DNA of 64,000 nt from Pseudolabrys sp. (lineage in GTDB: Bacteria; Pseudomonadota; Alphaproteobacteria; Rhizobiales; Xanthobacteraceae), in assembly GCA_029980465.1 (NCBI GenBank), contig JARYIJ010000002.1, forward strand, positions 62,001-126,000, in the 5' to 3' direction. Position 1 is the stretch's first letter, and every line of letters starts with the position of its first letter. This document shows positions 26,485 to 36,952 of this stretch, in pieces. A program made the translations under genes and the position numbers. The notes under the pieces were generated by a model. The model did no database searches and had not been told where the DNA came from. It saw only the letters and a program-made list of their open reading frames with translations.

Positions 26485-26548
26485 GCTCTGAGGAGCATTG
26501 CGGAGCGATGCGTCTCGAAGAGCCTGTCCTCAGGCTTGCCCTGAGGAT
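26485..26548. repeat. Palindromic repeat family D, partial copy 2
   Basis: Shares GCGATGCGTCTCGAAGAGCC with 25561-25580, and then CCTCAGGCTTGCCCTGAGGA, itself a small palindrome. It lies about 70 bp upstream of the DUF433 start. Confidence 0.6.
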
Positions 26549-26618
26549 GACCGCTCCACGGGCGGCTGCATTCGTCCGCCGATCGTGCTACATCTCTGCC
26601 GACAGGCAGTACAGAAAA

Positions 26619-26843
26619 ATGAGCCATCTCGACCGCATCACCAGCGATCCCGCGATTCTTGGCGGACGCCCGTGCATCCGTGGAATGCGCGTGCGCGTGA
26701 AAGACATTCTCGATCTGCTGGCGTCAGGTGCGAGTCGCGCAGACATCCTCGAGGATTATCCTTACCTGGAGAGCGATGACATCGCTGCCGCGCTTGAATA
26801 CGCGGCGCAATATGTCGACCATCCGGTCATTCGTTCGGCTTAG
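26619..26843 (+). CDS. DUF433 antitoxin-like protein
   Basis: 74 residues: MSHLDRITSDPAILGGRPCI then RGMRVRVKDILDLLASGAS and ILEDYPYLESDDIAAALEYA, the complete DUF433 pattern with its helix-turn-helix. DUF433 proteins pair with DUF5615 PIN-like proteins in toxin-antitoxin modules, and the next gene (three bases later) is exactly that. Expected to neutralise the partner and repress the operon; neither has been shown here. Confidence 0.9.
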   Translation: MSHLDRITSDPAILGGRPCIRGMRVRVKDILDLLASGASRADILEDYPYLESDDIAAALEYAAQYVDHPVIRSA

Positions 26844-26846
26844 GCG

Positions 26847-27179
26847 GTGCGGTTTCTGATCGATGCCCAATTGCCACCGGCGCTTGCGCGTCATCTGGTC
26901 ACGGATGGACATAACGCGGAACACGTGGCCGATGCCGGTTTGCTGTCCGCAAGCGATGACCGCATTTGGCGCTATGCGACTGACACCGGCGCGATTTTGG
27001 TGACCAAGGACGAGGACTTTGTGACCATGCGGGCGTTAAGCAAAGGTGGCCGCCCGCAAGTAATTTGGGTGCGGGTCGGGAATACGACAACACGGATATT
27101 GATTGAACGCTTCAATGCGGCTTTCGTCGCCGTAGTTGATGCACTCAAGCGCGGCGAGACAGTTGTTCAAATTTCATGA
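26847..27179 (+). CDS. DUF5615 PIN-like protein (putative toxin nuclease)
   Basis: 110 residues from a GTG start three bases after the DUF433 stop. The acidic residues of the family are present: MRFLIDAQLPPALARHL (D6), SASDDRIWRYA, and LVTKDEDFVTM. PIN-like domains are metal-dependent RNases, so this is the likely toxin of the pair. Its stop overlaps the HigA-like start by four bases (ATGA), placing three genes in one transcript. Confidence 0.88.
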   Translation: MRFLIDAQLPPALARHLVTDGHNAEHVADAGLLSASDDRIWRYATDTGAILVTKDEDFVTMRALSKGGRPQVIWVRVGNTTTRILIERFNAAFVAVVDALKRGETVVQIS

Positions 27180-27472
27180 GCATGATGAAGAACCCGCATC
27201 ACCCCGGCCGCCTACTCAAGCGCGAACTTGCGGCGAGCATACTCTCCGCCAACTGGCTGTCGCTCGACATCGACGTGTCGTCCGGCCGCATCACCGACAT
27301 CTTGAACGGGCGGCGTTCGATCACCGCCAATACGGCGGTGCGGCTCGGCCGTTATTTCGGAAACGCACCGCAGTTCTGGCTCGACTTGCAGGGCCAGTAC
27401 GACATTGCCGTGGTGGAGCGGGAGAGGGGTGGGGAGATTGCTAGGCGCGTGAGGCCCACGGATGCGGCGTGA
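27176..27472 (+). CDS. higA: HigA-family XRE antitoxin-like regulator
   Basis: 98 residues with the HigA pattern: HPGRLLKRELAASIL, a helix-turn-helix ending SSGRITDILNGRRSITANTA, then RLGRYFGNAPQFWLDLQGQY. HigA normally follows a RelE-like HigB toxin; here the upstream gene is instead DUF5615, and no HigB-like frame is visible on either side. It overlaps that gene by four bases. It may be an orphan antitoxin or an extra regulator of the DUF433-DUF5615 module. Confidence 0.9.
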   Translation: MSMMKNPHHPGRLLKRELAASILSANWLSLDIDVSSGRITDILNGRRSITANTAVRLGRYFGNAPQFWLDLQGQYDIAVVERERGGEIARRVRPTDAA

Positions 27473-27501
27473 ACTTATCGAGTGAGTTAGGCAACCTCGA
27501 A

Positions 27502-27951
27502 CTACAGATAGATTGAAAGAAACATGTAAGCTGCGACAACTAAGTTCGCGCATGTTGCCATCCCAAAATATTTGAAGAACGCGTGCTCGGGTTCGTGATG
27601 ACGAAAATACCCAAATGCGAAGCAGCCAATAAGACCGTAAGCAAACCAAACGACACCCATACGAACGGCTTCTTCGTACCGGTGTGCCGCAAAGTAATCA
27701 CGAGAAAAAATCTCGCCTGTTTTCTTATCACGCCAGACATCTGGCATTTCGTCACATCTCATTCCGTCGGATCCACACTCATCATGTGACGCCAATAAGA
27801 CATGTCTGCCAGGATCAAAAGACTCGTTAGGTAACCAATGATACTGAAGAATTCCGGTGAACAACGGGATAAGAAAAAACGACCACCAGAATAGTTTGCG
27901 CATCCAACTAGTGGGCTGCATCAAGATATTGCCAGACACCTTAGCTTGCAT
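27502..27951 (-). CDS. Membrane protein of unknown function, lower-GC gene
   Basis: 149 residues (139 if the second ATG, MQPTSWMRKL, is used) with transmembrane segments near the N-terminus (LFWWSFFLIPLFTGIL) and two near the C-terminus (WFAYGLIGCFAFGYF, CANLVVAAYMFLSIYL) around a soluble loop with CGSDGMRCDEMPDVWRD. GC is clearly below that of neighbours, with many A/T third positions, pointing to recent transfer. No family recognised. Confidence 0.6.
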   Translation of the reverse strand: MQAKVSGNILMQPTSWMRKLFWWSFFLIPLFTGILQYHWLPNESFDPGRHVLLASHDECGSDGMRCDEMPDVWRDKKTGEIFSRDYFAAHRYEEAVRMGVVWFAYGLIGCFAFGYFRHHEPEHAFFKYFGMATCANLVVAAYMFLSIYL

Positions 27952-28069
27952 GGAAACGTACTAAGTTTTCGGGAAGCCAGCGGTCATTTACTGATTTCGC
28001 GCGCGAAGTGACCTTCAACGAAACGATAGGTTCCGGCGCGCAAACGGGGATCATCGACTTGACGCACCG

Positions 28070-28237
28070 ATGCCAACCGGCACGCCGGATGCCTATTCAC
28101 TCAAACCCTGTTACTCCGGCGATCATCAGGCAGGGTCTCCATCTCGCGAAAACGATGGATATGCACGTTCTAAAATTGCGGCCCAACTCGGAATAAATCC
28201 GAGACGCGTTTCAGAAATCTTGCAAGGTGATAGCTAA
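28070..28237 (+). CDS. Short helix-turn-helix ORF
   Basis: 55-residue frame ATG 28070 to TAA 28235-28237. The C-terminal half, RSKIAAQLGINPRRVSEILQ, is a convincing helix-turn-helix (IAAQLGINPRRVSEIL). The N-terminal half (MPTGTPDAYSLKPCYSGDH) has no recognisable domain. It lies between the lower-GC membrane protein gene and the 3' end of uvrA. It could be a complete small regulator or the remnant of a larger DNA-binding protein; base composition matches the accessory patch. Confidence 0.45.
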   Translation: MPTGTPDAYSLKPCYSGDHQAGSPSRENDGYARSKIAAQLGINPRRVSEILQGDS

Positions 28238-28255
28238 TCAACTTGAGGCGGCGAT

Positions 28256-31294
<3,039 letters not shown>

Positions 31295-31351
31295 GCGACG
31301 AAGTTCCAGAACGATGCCGACAAAGGGCGATGCAAGCCCCGACGATCGTCA

Positions 31352-31366
31352 GAACGTAGGCAGAAC
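31352..31366 (-). promoter_or_regulatory. LexA (SOS) box upstream of uvrA
   Basis: GAAC-N7-GAAC on the plus strand, read as GTTC-N7-GTTC on the uvrA strand, the alphaproteobacterial LexA operator. It lies 58 bp before the uvrA start, a usual promoter-proximal distance. Confidence 0.8.
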
Positions 31367-31463
31367 AACCCGGTATTTCCAGTCTAACGGCCGATGTAAC
31401 CCCCGGAATTCGCCCCGGCCCGGCGCGCTGATGACAGGATTTGTCAGCAGGACGGCCATGAAA

Positions 31464-31488
31464 AAGGGCCGGCGCGAGGCCGGCCCTT
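31464..31488 (-). terminator. Rho-independent terminator of the beta-barrel gene
   Basis: AAGGGCCGGC (31464-31473) pairs with GCCGGCCCTT (31479-31488) around GCGAG. On the minus strand the hairpin is followed by a run of T (31461-31465 are A on the plus strand), as required for the gene ending at 31514. Confidence 0.88.
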
Positions 31489-31513
31489 GGGTGATGCCGA
31501 GATGCCGTTCGGG

Positions 31514-32158
31514 TCAGAATCTGTAGTTGACACCGCCTCTTATGACATCGGTGTGATACGGCACACTGGTCGAGGCGCCGCACACGGCGGCCGAGCACGA
31601 GGCGTCGCCGAGGTTGACGTAGAGGTATTCGAGCTTGGCCGACCACGGACCCGCGAACGCCCATTCGACGCCGCCGCCCAGCGTCCAGCCGAACTTGGTG
31701 TCGCTCTGGGAGCCGCCCGCGGTCGACATCTTGACGTCGCCACCCGCGCCACCACCGGTGATGTAGGGCATGAAGCGATCCCACGCATAGCCGACGCGGC
31801 CGCGGATCGTGCCGAGCCACTGGCTCTTGAGCTCGCAGCAGGCAATGCTGGCCTTGGCGGAGGAATAGTCGATATCGCCTTCGAGGCCCCAGACCCAGTT
31901 ACCGGTCTGCCAGTTGTAGCCAAGGGTGCCGCCAAACAGCCAGCCATCGGAGCCGAAGTCGCCGATGCCGAAATTGGTCTTGCCCCATTCATAACCTCCG
32001 TTCACGCCGGCGTAGAAACCGGTCCACGAGAAAACGGGGGCGACCCAGACCGGAGCGGCGGGCGCCTTGTAGGGGGCCGGCCCCAAGTCGGCCGCAGACG
32101 ACGGGCCCGCAGCTGCGAGAGCCGCCAAGCCGACCGCGGCTAAAAGAAAGCGTCTCAT
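31514..32158 (-). CDS. Outer-membrane beta-barrel protein (Omp31/Omp25-like porin family)
   Basis: 214 residues. A signal peptide ([20 protein letters not shown], cleaved after SSA) is followed by [15 protein letters not shown] and the family motif [17 protein letters not shown], alternating beta strands and a C-terminal aromatic residue in [10 protein letters not shown], typical of the rhizobial/Brucella opacity-like barrels. The start at ATG 32158 is chosen because AGGAG lies nine bases upstream; ATG 32167 directly abuts it. Two cysteine pairs (ACCELK, SCSAAVC) are unusual for a barrel. Confidence 0.9.
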   Translation of the reverse strand: MRRFLLAAVGLAALAAAGPSSAADLGPAPYKAPAAPVWVAPVFSWTGFYAGVNGGYEWGKTNFGIGDFGSDGWLFGGTLGYNWQTGNWVWGLEGDIDYSSAKASIACCELKSQWLGTIRGRVGYAWDRFMPYITGGGAGGDVKMSTAGGSQSDTKFGWTLGGGVEWAFAGPWSAKLEYLYVNLGDASCSAAVCGASTSVPYHTDVIRGGVNYRF

Positions 32159-32289
32159 CTTGGTCATCTCCTGATTGGTCCGGCCGACATGCGCGACGGG
32201 AACGCGACGCTGGATAGAGAGCGAGTCGGAGTCTAGCCGTGGAGATGCTTCCAATTTGTTAACCGTACCGAGCTTGAGGAGCTGTAAAT

Positions 32290-32748
32290 CTAAAGGCCGG
32301 TCTGGACTTGCCGCAGAACGGTCACGAGGGCGGGCGCCATCGACCGCAGTTCGGCAAGGTGCACCGCCGACAGGCTGCCAAGCCGTTGCTCACCCTTTGC
32401 GGTCAGGCTGACGAGGACGCGGCGCCTGTCCCGGACATCGTGCTTGCGACGGACGAGGGCGGACCGCTCGAGCCGGTCGACGAGTTCCACCGCCGTGTGC
32501 TGGCGCACCAGCAGCCGCTCGGCCAGCAGGCCGATTGGCACCCCATTGCCGTCGGACAGCCCCCGAATCGTCAGCAGGGCCTGGTGCTGCCGCGATGTCA
32601 GGCCGGCCGAGGCAGCCGCCTCCTGGCTAAAGGCGAGGAATTTGCGGATCGCGAAGCGGAAGTCGGACAGGGCGCGGTAGTCGACGGTTTGAGCCGCCTC
32701 GGACGTGCGCTTCTGGCGCAATACAGATTTGCCGTTTGCCAAAACCAT
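32290..32748 (-). CDS. MarR-family transcriptional regulator
   Basis: 152-residue winged-helix protein with LTSRQHQALLTIRGL, LAERLLVRQHTAVELVDRLE (recognition helix) and the wing VRDRRRVLVSLTAKGEQRL. GGAGG precedes the ATG by two bases' distance beyond a CAA spacer (32752-32756). Divergently transcribed from the ClC gene; a perfect inverted repeat lies in the 65-bp gap, so it probably represses both genes. The ligand is unknown. Confidence 0.93.
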   Translation of the reverse strand: MVLANGKSVLRQKRTSEAAQTVDYRALSDFRFAIRKFLAFSQEAAASAGLTSRQHQALLTIRGLSDGNGVPIGLLAERLLVRQHTAVELVDRLERSALVRRKHDVRDRRRVLVSLTAKGEQRLGSLSAVHLAELRSMAPALVTVLRQVQTGL

Positions 32749-32761
32749 TTGCCTCCGTCGA

Positions 32762-32784
32762 ATTATATCGTAACACGATATAAT
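32762..32784. promoter_or_regulatory. Probable MarR operator overlapping a TATAAT promoter element
   Basis: ATTATATCGT (32762-32771) and ACGATATAAT (32775-32784) form a perfect 10-bp inverted repeat around AAC. Its right arm ends in TATAAT (32779-32784), a -10 hexamer well placed for the ClC gene starting at 32814. It stands out as A/T-rich in a GC-rich region. Confidence 0.8.
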
Positions 32785-32813
32785 CTTATCGCCTTCAGAA
32801 AGCCCCGCTTCCT

Positions 32814-34628
32814 ATGAATGCCTCCTTGCCAGAAAACGGTGTCGATACCGTTTCGAGGGCTCAAGCCCATGTGTCCGCCGCACTCAAACTCGGCGACTTC
32901 ACCACCGATCGACGTGTTCTGACCCTGATGGCGATAGCCGCTGTTGTTGGCTCTGCCGCTGTCGGCTCGGCATGGGTCCTGCTGCGCCTGATCGCGCTTT
33001 GCACGAATTTCGCATTTTACGGCCGGCTGTCGTTCGAATCCCTGCCGATCGCGGGATCACCGTTCGGTTGGTACATCGCCTTCGTCCCCGTCGTCGGCTG
33101 CCTGATCGTCGGTCTGATGGCGCGGTTCGGTTCGGAGAAAATCCGCGGTCACGGCATTCCGGAGGCGCTCGAAGCGATCCTGATCGGCAAGAGCCGGATC
33201 AGCGCCCGCGTCGCCGTGCTCAAGCCGCTGTCGTCGGCCATCTCGATCGGGACGGGCGGTCCGTTCGGTGCCGAAGGCCCGATCATCATGACCGGCGGCG
33301 CGGTCGGATCGCTTCTCGCGCAAATGATCAAGCTGAGCTCTACCGAGCGTAAGGCGCTCCTGGTCGCCGGTGCCGCGGCGGGCATGACGGCGATATTCGG
33401 AACGCCGCTCGCCGCCGTTCTGCTGTCGGTCGAACTGCTGCTGTTCGAGTGGAAGCCGCGCAGCTTTCTTCCTGTTGTTGTCGCTGTTGTTGTTGCCGCC
33501 ACGGAGCGCCCGCTGCTTCTGACCGCGACTCCGTTGTTCGCCTATAGCGGGCACATGGACATATCATTCTTTGCCGTAATCGGCTGGGCGCTGATGGGGC
33601 TCGCCGCCGGGCTTGGCTCGGGTCTGCTGACGGCTATGGTTTATGCGTGCGAAGACGGATTTCAGAAGCTGCCTATCCACTGGATGTGGTGGCCCGCGCT
33701 TGGCGGCATCGTCATCGGCATCGGCGGCGTGATCGATCCGTCGGCGCTCGGCGTTGGCTACGATAATATTCGCCACCTTCTGGACGCAGACTTCACGACG
33801 CGCGCCGTCATCACGCTTCTTGCAGTCAAATCGGTGATCTGGGCCGTTGCACTGGGCTCTGGAACGTCAGGCGGCGTTCTGGCGCCGCTCCTGATTTTCG
33901 GCGGCTGTCTGGGCACGCTCGGCACGTTTATCCTTCCTCACGCCGATCCCGGATTCTGGGCGTTGCTTGGCATGGCCGCGATCATGGGCGGCACAATGCG
34001 CTCGCCGTTGACGGCCACTCTGTTCGCGGTCGAGTTGACCGGTGACGGAAGTGCGCTGTTGCCGCTTCTTGTTGCATGCGGGGCGGCGTTTGCGACCACC
34101 GTGCTGCTGCTCAAGCGCTCGATCCTGACCGAAAAAATCGCGCGCAGAGGCCTGCACATCACGCGCGAATATCACACCGATCCGTTCGATCTGGTCTGGG
34201 TCAAGGATGTGATGGTGGACAAGGTCGACGTCGTGTCGGCGTCATGGAGCGTCGGCCAAACCGTCGACTTCTTCATGGACCATGAGAACCGGCACAAAAG
34301 CTACCCGGTGATCGATGACAGCCGCGTTGTTGTCGGAATGGTGTCGCGCGCCGACATCATGGGCTGGCTCAGCGAGGGCGACGGTCTCGACCGGGAGGCG
34401 CCGGTAACCGACGCGCTCGCCGACACGGAGATCGTGCTTGCCAGGCCCAACGAGCTTGTCGGCCGGCTTGCGGACCGCATGGCCCAGTCAGGCCTCGGCC
34501 GTGTTCCTGTGGTCGATGATGACAACCGGCTGGTTGGCCTCGTTGCCCGTAAGGACTTGTTGTCGGCGCGGGCGCGGCGGATGGCGGAGGAGCGCGACTA
34601 CGCGGTCCATCTGCGGGTGTTACGGTAG
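32814..34628 (+). CDS. ClC-family chloride channel/antiporter with a CBS pair
   Basis: 604 residues: ClC core with GHGIPE (112-117), GTGGPFGAEGPIIM (gating Glu154) and GSGTSGGVLAPLL, then two C-terminal CBS domains (about 460-600; VKDVMVDKVDVVSASWSVGQ and VPVVDDDNRLVGLVARKDLL) that may sense nucleotides. Within the selectivity motifs, GHGIP has His where E. coli ClcA has Ser107 and GVLAP has Leu where it has Phe. Likely Cl-/H+ exchange in acid or halide stress. Controlled by the divergent MarR gene. Confidence 0.93.
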   Translation: MNASLPENGVDTVSRAQAHVSAALKLGDFTTDRRVLTLMAIAAVVGSAAVGSAWVLLRLIALCTNFAFYGRLSFESLPIAGSPFGWYIAFVPVVGCLIVGLMARFGSEKIRGHGIPEALEAILIGKSRISARVAVLKPLSSAISIGTGGPFGAEGPIIMTGGAVGSLLAQMIKLSSTERKALLVAGAAAGMTAIFGTPLAAVLLSVELLLFEWKPRSFLPVVVAVVVAATERPLLLTATPLFAYSGHMDISFFAVIGWALMGLAAGLGSGLLTAMVYACEDGFQKLPIHWMWWPALGGIVIGIGGVIDPSALGVGYDNIRHLLDADFTTRAVITLLAVKSVIWAVALGSGTSGGVLAPLLIFGGCLGTLGTFILPHADPGFWALLGMAAIMGGTMRSPLTATLFAVELTGDGSALLPLLVACGAAFATTVLLLKRSILTEKIARRGLHITREYHTDPFDLVWVKDVMVDKVDVVSASWSVGQTVDFFMDHENRHKSYPVIDDSRVVVGMVSRADIMGWLSEGDGLDREAPVTDALADTEIVLARPNELVGRLADRMAQSGLGRVPVVDDDNRLVGLVARKDLLSARARRMAEERDYAVHLRVLR

Positions 34629-34682
34629 GCTCAACAAACCGGGGACGCGGCGCGACTTGTTTGCCGCGCCCCAGGCTTGCAA

Positions 34683-34697
34683 GAACGAAACAAGAAC
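34683..34697 (+). promoter_or_regulatory. LexA (SOS) box upstream of ssb
   Basis: GAAC-GAAACAA-GAAC, the same GAAC-N7-GAAC pattern as upstream of uvrA, 108 bp before the ssb start. The direct repeat is equivalent to GTTC-N7-GTTC on the other strand. Confidence 0.72.
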
Positions 34698-34805
34698 GAT
34701 ACGCTGCGTTTTACGGGGACAAGTGTCCGCTCATGGCGCAAGGGCCGCGTACCGCGGCGTTGCGCAGGGTAGGGTCGCGCGTTGTAGGTACAGGAGACGA
34801 GAGCG

Positions 34806-35288
34806 ATGGCGGGTAGCGTCAATAAAGTCATTCTGATCGGCAATCTCGGCGCCGACCCTGAAATCCGGCGTACGCAGGATGGACGTCCCATTGCCAACTT
34901 GCGGGTCGCGACGTCTGAATCCTGGCGCGACAAGAACACCGGTGAGCGCCGCGAAAAGACCGAGTGGCATCGCGTCGTGATCTTCAACGAAGGCCTGTGC
35001 CGGATTGCCGAGCAGTACCTCAAGAAGGGCTCGAAAGTTTATCTGGAGGGCGCGCTGCAGACGCGCAAATGGCAGGACAAGGACGGCAACGAGAAGTACA
35101 CGACCGAAGTCGTCCTGCAGGGCTTCAACTCGCAGCTTACGATGCTCGACGGCCGCGGTGGCGGCGCGTCCTCCGGAGCCGACAGTTCCGAGGATTTCGG
35201 ATCGAGCGGTCCGGCGGCGGCCCGCGAGCGCCGTCCGGCGATGGCCGGCGGCGGCCGCGACGACATGGACGACGAAATCCCGTTCTGA
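34806..35288 (+). CDS. ssb: Single-stranded DNA-binding protein
   Basis: 160 residues: an OB fold (about 1-112) starting [20 protein letters not shown] with [26 protein letters not shown], a Gly/Ser/Arg-rich linker, and the acidic tip DDMDDEIPF that recruits repair and replication proteins. In many Hyphomicrobiales ssb is next to uvrA and divergent from it; here a beta-barrel, MarR and ClC lie between. A LexA box upstream suggests SOS control. Confidence 0.97.
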   Translation: MAGSVNKVILIGNLGADPEIRRTQDGRPIANLRVATSESWRDKNTGERREKTEWHRVVIFNEGLCRIAEQYLKKGSKVYLEGALQTRKWQDKDGNEKYTTEVVLQGFNSQLTMLDGRGGGASSGADSSEDFGSSGPAAARERRPAMAGGGRDDMDDEIPF

Positions 35289-35292
35289 TCGT

Positions 35293-36120
35293 TCAGCGGC
35301 GGCTTGCGGCGAAGCTTTGAAAATCCAGGTCGGGGTCGAGTGCTTTTGCTCTGGCAAAGGCGCGATTGAGCTCACGTTTTTGCAGCAGTCCATCGCGGGC
35401 AGCGATGGCGTTCCGGCCTGACAGTCCGAGGCGGTCGCCGCCGCTCAATCGTTCGATCAGATCGGTGTAGCTCTTCTCGAAACCTGCTGCGGACTCGTCG
35501 CTGTGGCAAAGCGAGCCTGTCACGACGTGATATTCCGACAGTGTTTCGCCGAGCATTGTCAGACTGCCGATCCTATCGATCAGCCGCAGGTTGGCGACGA
35601 AGTCCTCCCCGAGTTCGACCCCCGGCAGCCGCGGCTCGGCATGTTCGCGCATGACCAGCGGAAACAATGGCACGGAGAGCGCAAGCAAGGCGCTGACATC
35701 GAGTTTGACGAATGTGAACGAACCGGCACGGGCGCGGTGAAATTCGGCGCCGCTCACATCATCGATCACGACGGGGTTATCGGTGGCTGCGCCGTCGCGG
35801 CGGGCGACGGGCAGGAGCGTTTCCAGACGCCGAGGCAGGAAGACATCGTCCGCATCGAGAGCCGCAATGGCCTCGCCGCGCGCCACGGCCAGTCCCGCGT
35901 TGCGGGCGTTATGACAACCTGAGCCGACGCGTCCGGTCGAGATGCCACGGATGCGCGCTCCACGGATGCCGTGTTGTGCCAGCAGGTCGACATAATCAAT
36001 ACCGTCATCGCTGACGACAACGATCTCCCAATCCTTGTACGTCTGCGCCAGCACGCTTTTGACCGCGCGCGCGATGGTCGCTTGCGCGCGGTAAGCGGGA
36101 GTGATGATCGAGACCAACAT
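35293..36120 (-). CDS. Glycosyltransferase family 2 protein
   Basis: 275 residues of GT-A fold: MLVSIITPAYRAQATIARAV, LAQTYKDWEIVVVSDDG, and the metal/nucleotide-binding GEAIAALDADDVFLPRRLE. Such enzymes transfer sugars from nucleotide donors to envelope polysaccharides. The acceptor cannot be predicted. It ends four bases after ssb on the opposite strand and starts one base before the marC stop, so marC and this gene probably form one operon. Confidence 0.9.
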   Translation of the reverse strand: MLVSIITPAYRAQATIARAVKSVLAQTYKDWEIVVVSDDGIDYVDLLAQHGIRGARIRGISTGRVGSGCHNARNAGLAVARGEAIAALDADDVFLPRRLETLLPVARRDGAATDNPVVIDDVSGAEFHRARAGSFTFVKLDVSALLALSVPLFPLVMREHAEPRLPGVELGEDFVANLRLIDRIGSLTMLGETLSEYHVVTGSLCHSDESAAGFEKSYTDLIERLSGGDRLGLSGRNAIAARDGLLQKRELNRAFARAKALDPDLDFQSFAASRR

Positions 36121-36121
36121 G

Positions 36122-36748
36122 TCAAGAGGCGATGACCGCGCGCACGCCGTCGATGACGAATTGTACGGCGAGCGCGGCCAGGATCACGCCAAGCAGGCGC
36201 GACAGCACAACATTGCCGGTGGCGCCGAGCCACCGCGCGATCCATGCCGCGGCGAGGAATGTGACAAGGCAGATCGCGAAGGTGATGACGATTACGCCGA
36301 CCAGCAACACGAGCCGCGTGGGATCGCCATTGGCATGGCCGGCAAGCAGCACCGTCGCGGTGATCGCGCCGGGTCCCGCCATCAGCGGGATAGCCAGCGG
36401 GAAGGCCGCAATGTTGCGCACGTGTTCCTCGATTGCCTGTTCGGCCGACGACGACTGCCGTTGCGTGCGCACGCCGAACACCATCTCGGAGGCGATCGAG
36501 AAGAGTAGGAGACCGCCGGCGATGCGAAAGGCCGGCAGCGAGATCGACAGTTCGCGCAGCAGCCATTCGCCGATCAGCGCGGCGCCGACCAGCACCAGGG
36601 TTGCGATCAGGGTGGCGCGCAGCGCCACGTTGCGGCGCGATTGCCGCGGCAGGCCGTGAGTGATGCCGACGAAGGTCGGCACCAGGCCGACCGGATCGAC
36701 CACGACGAGGAGCGTAACGAGCGCGGAGACGACGAAATCGATCGACAT
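36122..36748 (-). CDS. MarC/NAAT-family membrane protein
   Basis: 208 residues with six transmembrane segments: MSIDFVVSALVTLLVVVDPVGLVP (family signature DPVGLVPTF), the RIAGGLLLFSIASEMVFG segment and PLMAGPGAITATVLL. MarC proteins are integral membrane proteins of uncertain transport role. ATG 36748 with AGGA six bases upstream is chosen over a longer frame. Upstream gene of the pair with the glycosyltransferase. Confidence 0.92.
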   Translation of the reverse strand: MSIDFVVSALVTLLVVVDPVGLVPTFVGITHGLPRQSRRNVALRATLIATLVLVGAALIGEWLLRELSISLPAFRIAGGLLLFSIASEMVFGVRTQRQSSSAEQAIEEHVRNIAAFPLAIPLMAGPGAITATVLLAGHANGDPTRLVLLVGVIVITFAICLVTFLAAAWIARWLGATGNVVLSRLLGVILAALAVQFVIDGVRAVIAS

Positions 36749-36952
36749 GTCACGTCCTAGGCGGGCAGCCCGCGCAGCGTCAAATGACCTTTGCCGCGGC
36801 GGCGCCACAGAGCCGTTTTTCGAACCTGGAATCGGAACATAAGCTATTGATCAGAATAATAAAAATCACTGCCAAACGGCGCGCTTTATCGTGGCGCCGA
36901 GGTCCTGAATCGGCTACTGATTCACAAACTGATTTGTCCCGGAATTTAGCCC

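Noticed and set aside
25266..26618. CRISPR-like array or insertion sequence in the repeat nest
   Set aside because: Repeats are long, palindromic and of four different kinds without regular spacers, and no transposase frame is present.
27100..27180. Possible HigB toxin partner of the HigA-like gene
   Set aside because: The upstream frame is a clear DUF5615 protein, and no RelE-like frame is visible within 1 kb on either strand.
28008..28196. 62-residue plus-strand frame before the end of uvrA
   Set aside because: No domain; the overlapping frame at 28070-28237 contains a clear helix-turn-helix and is more plausible.
34640..34672. Possible terminator hairpin after the ClC gene (GCGGC/GCCGC with GGGG/CCCC)
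   Set aside because: Bulged stem and no T run; evidence too weak to list.
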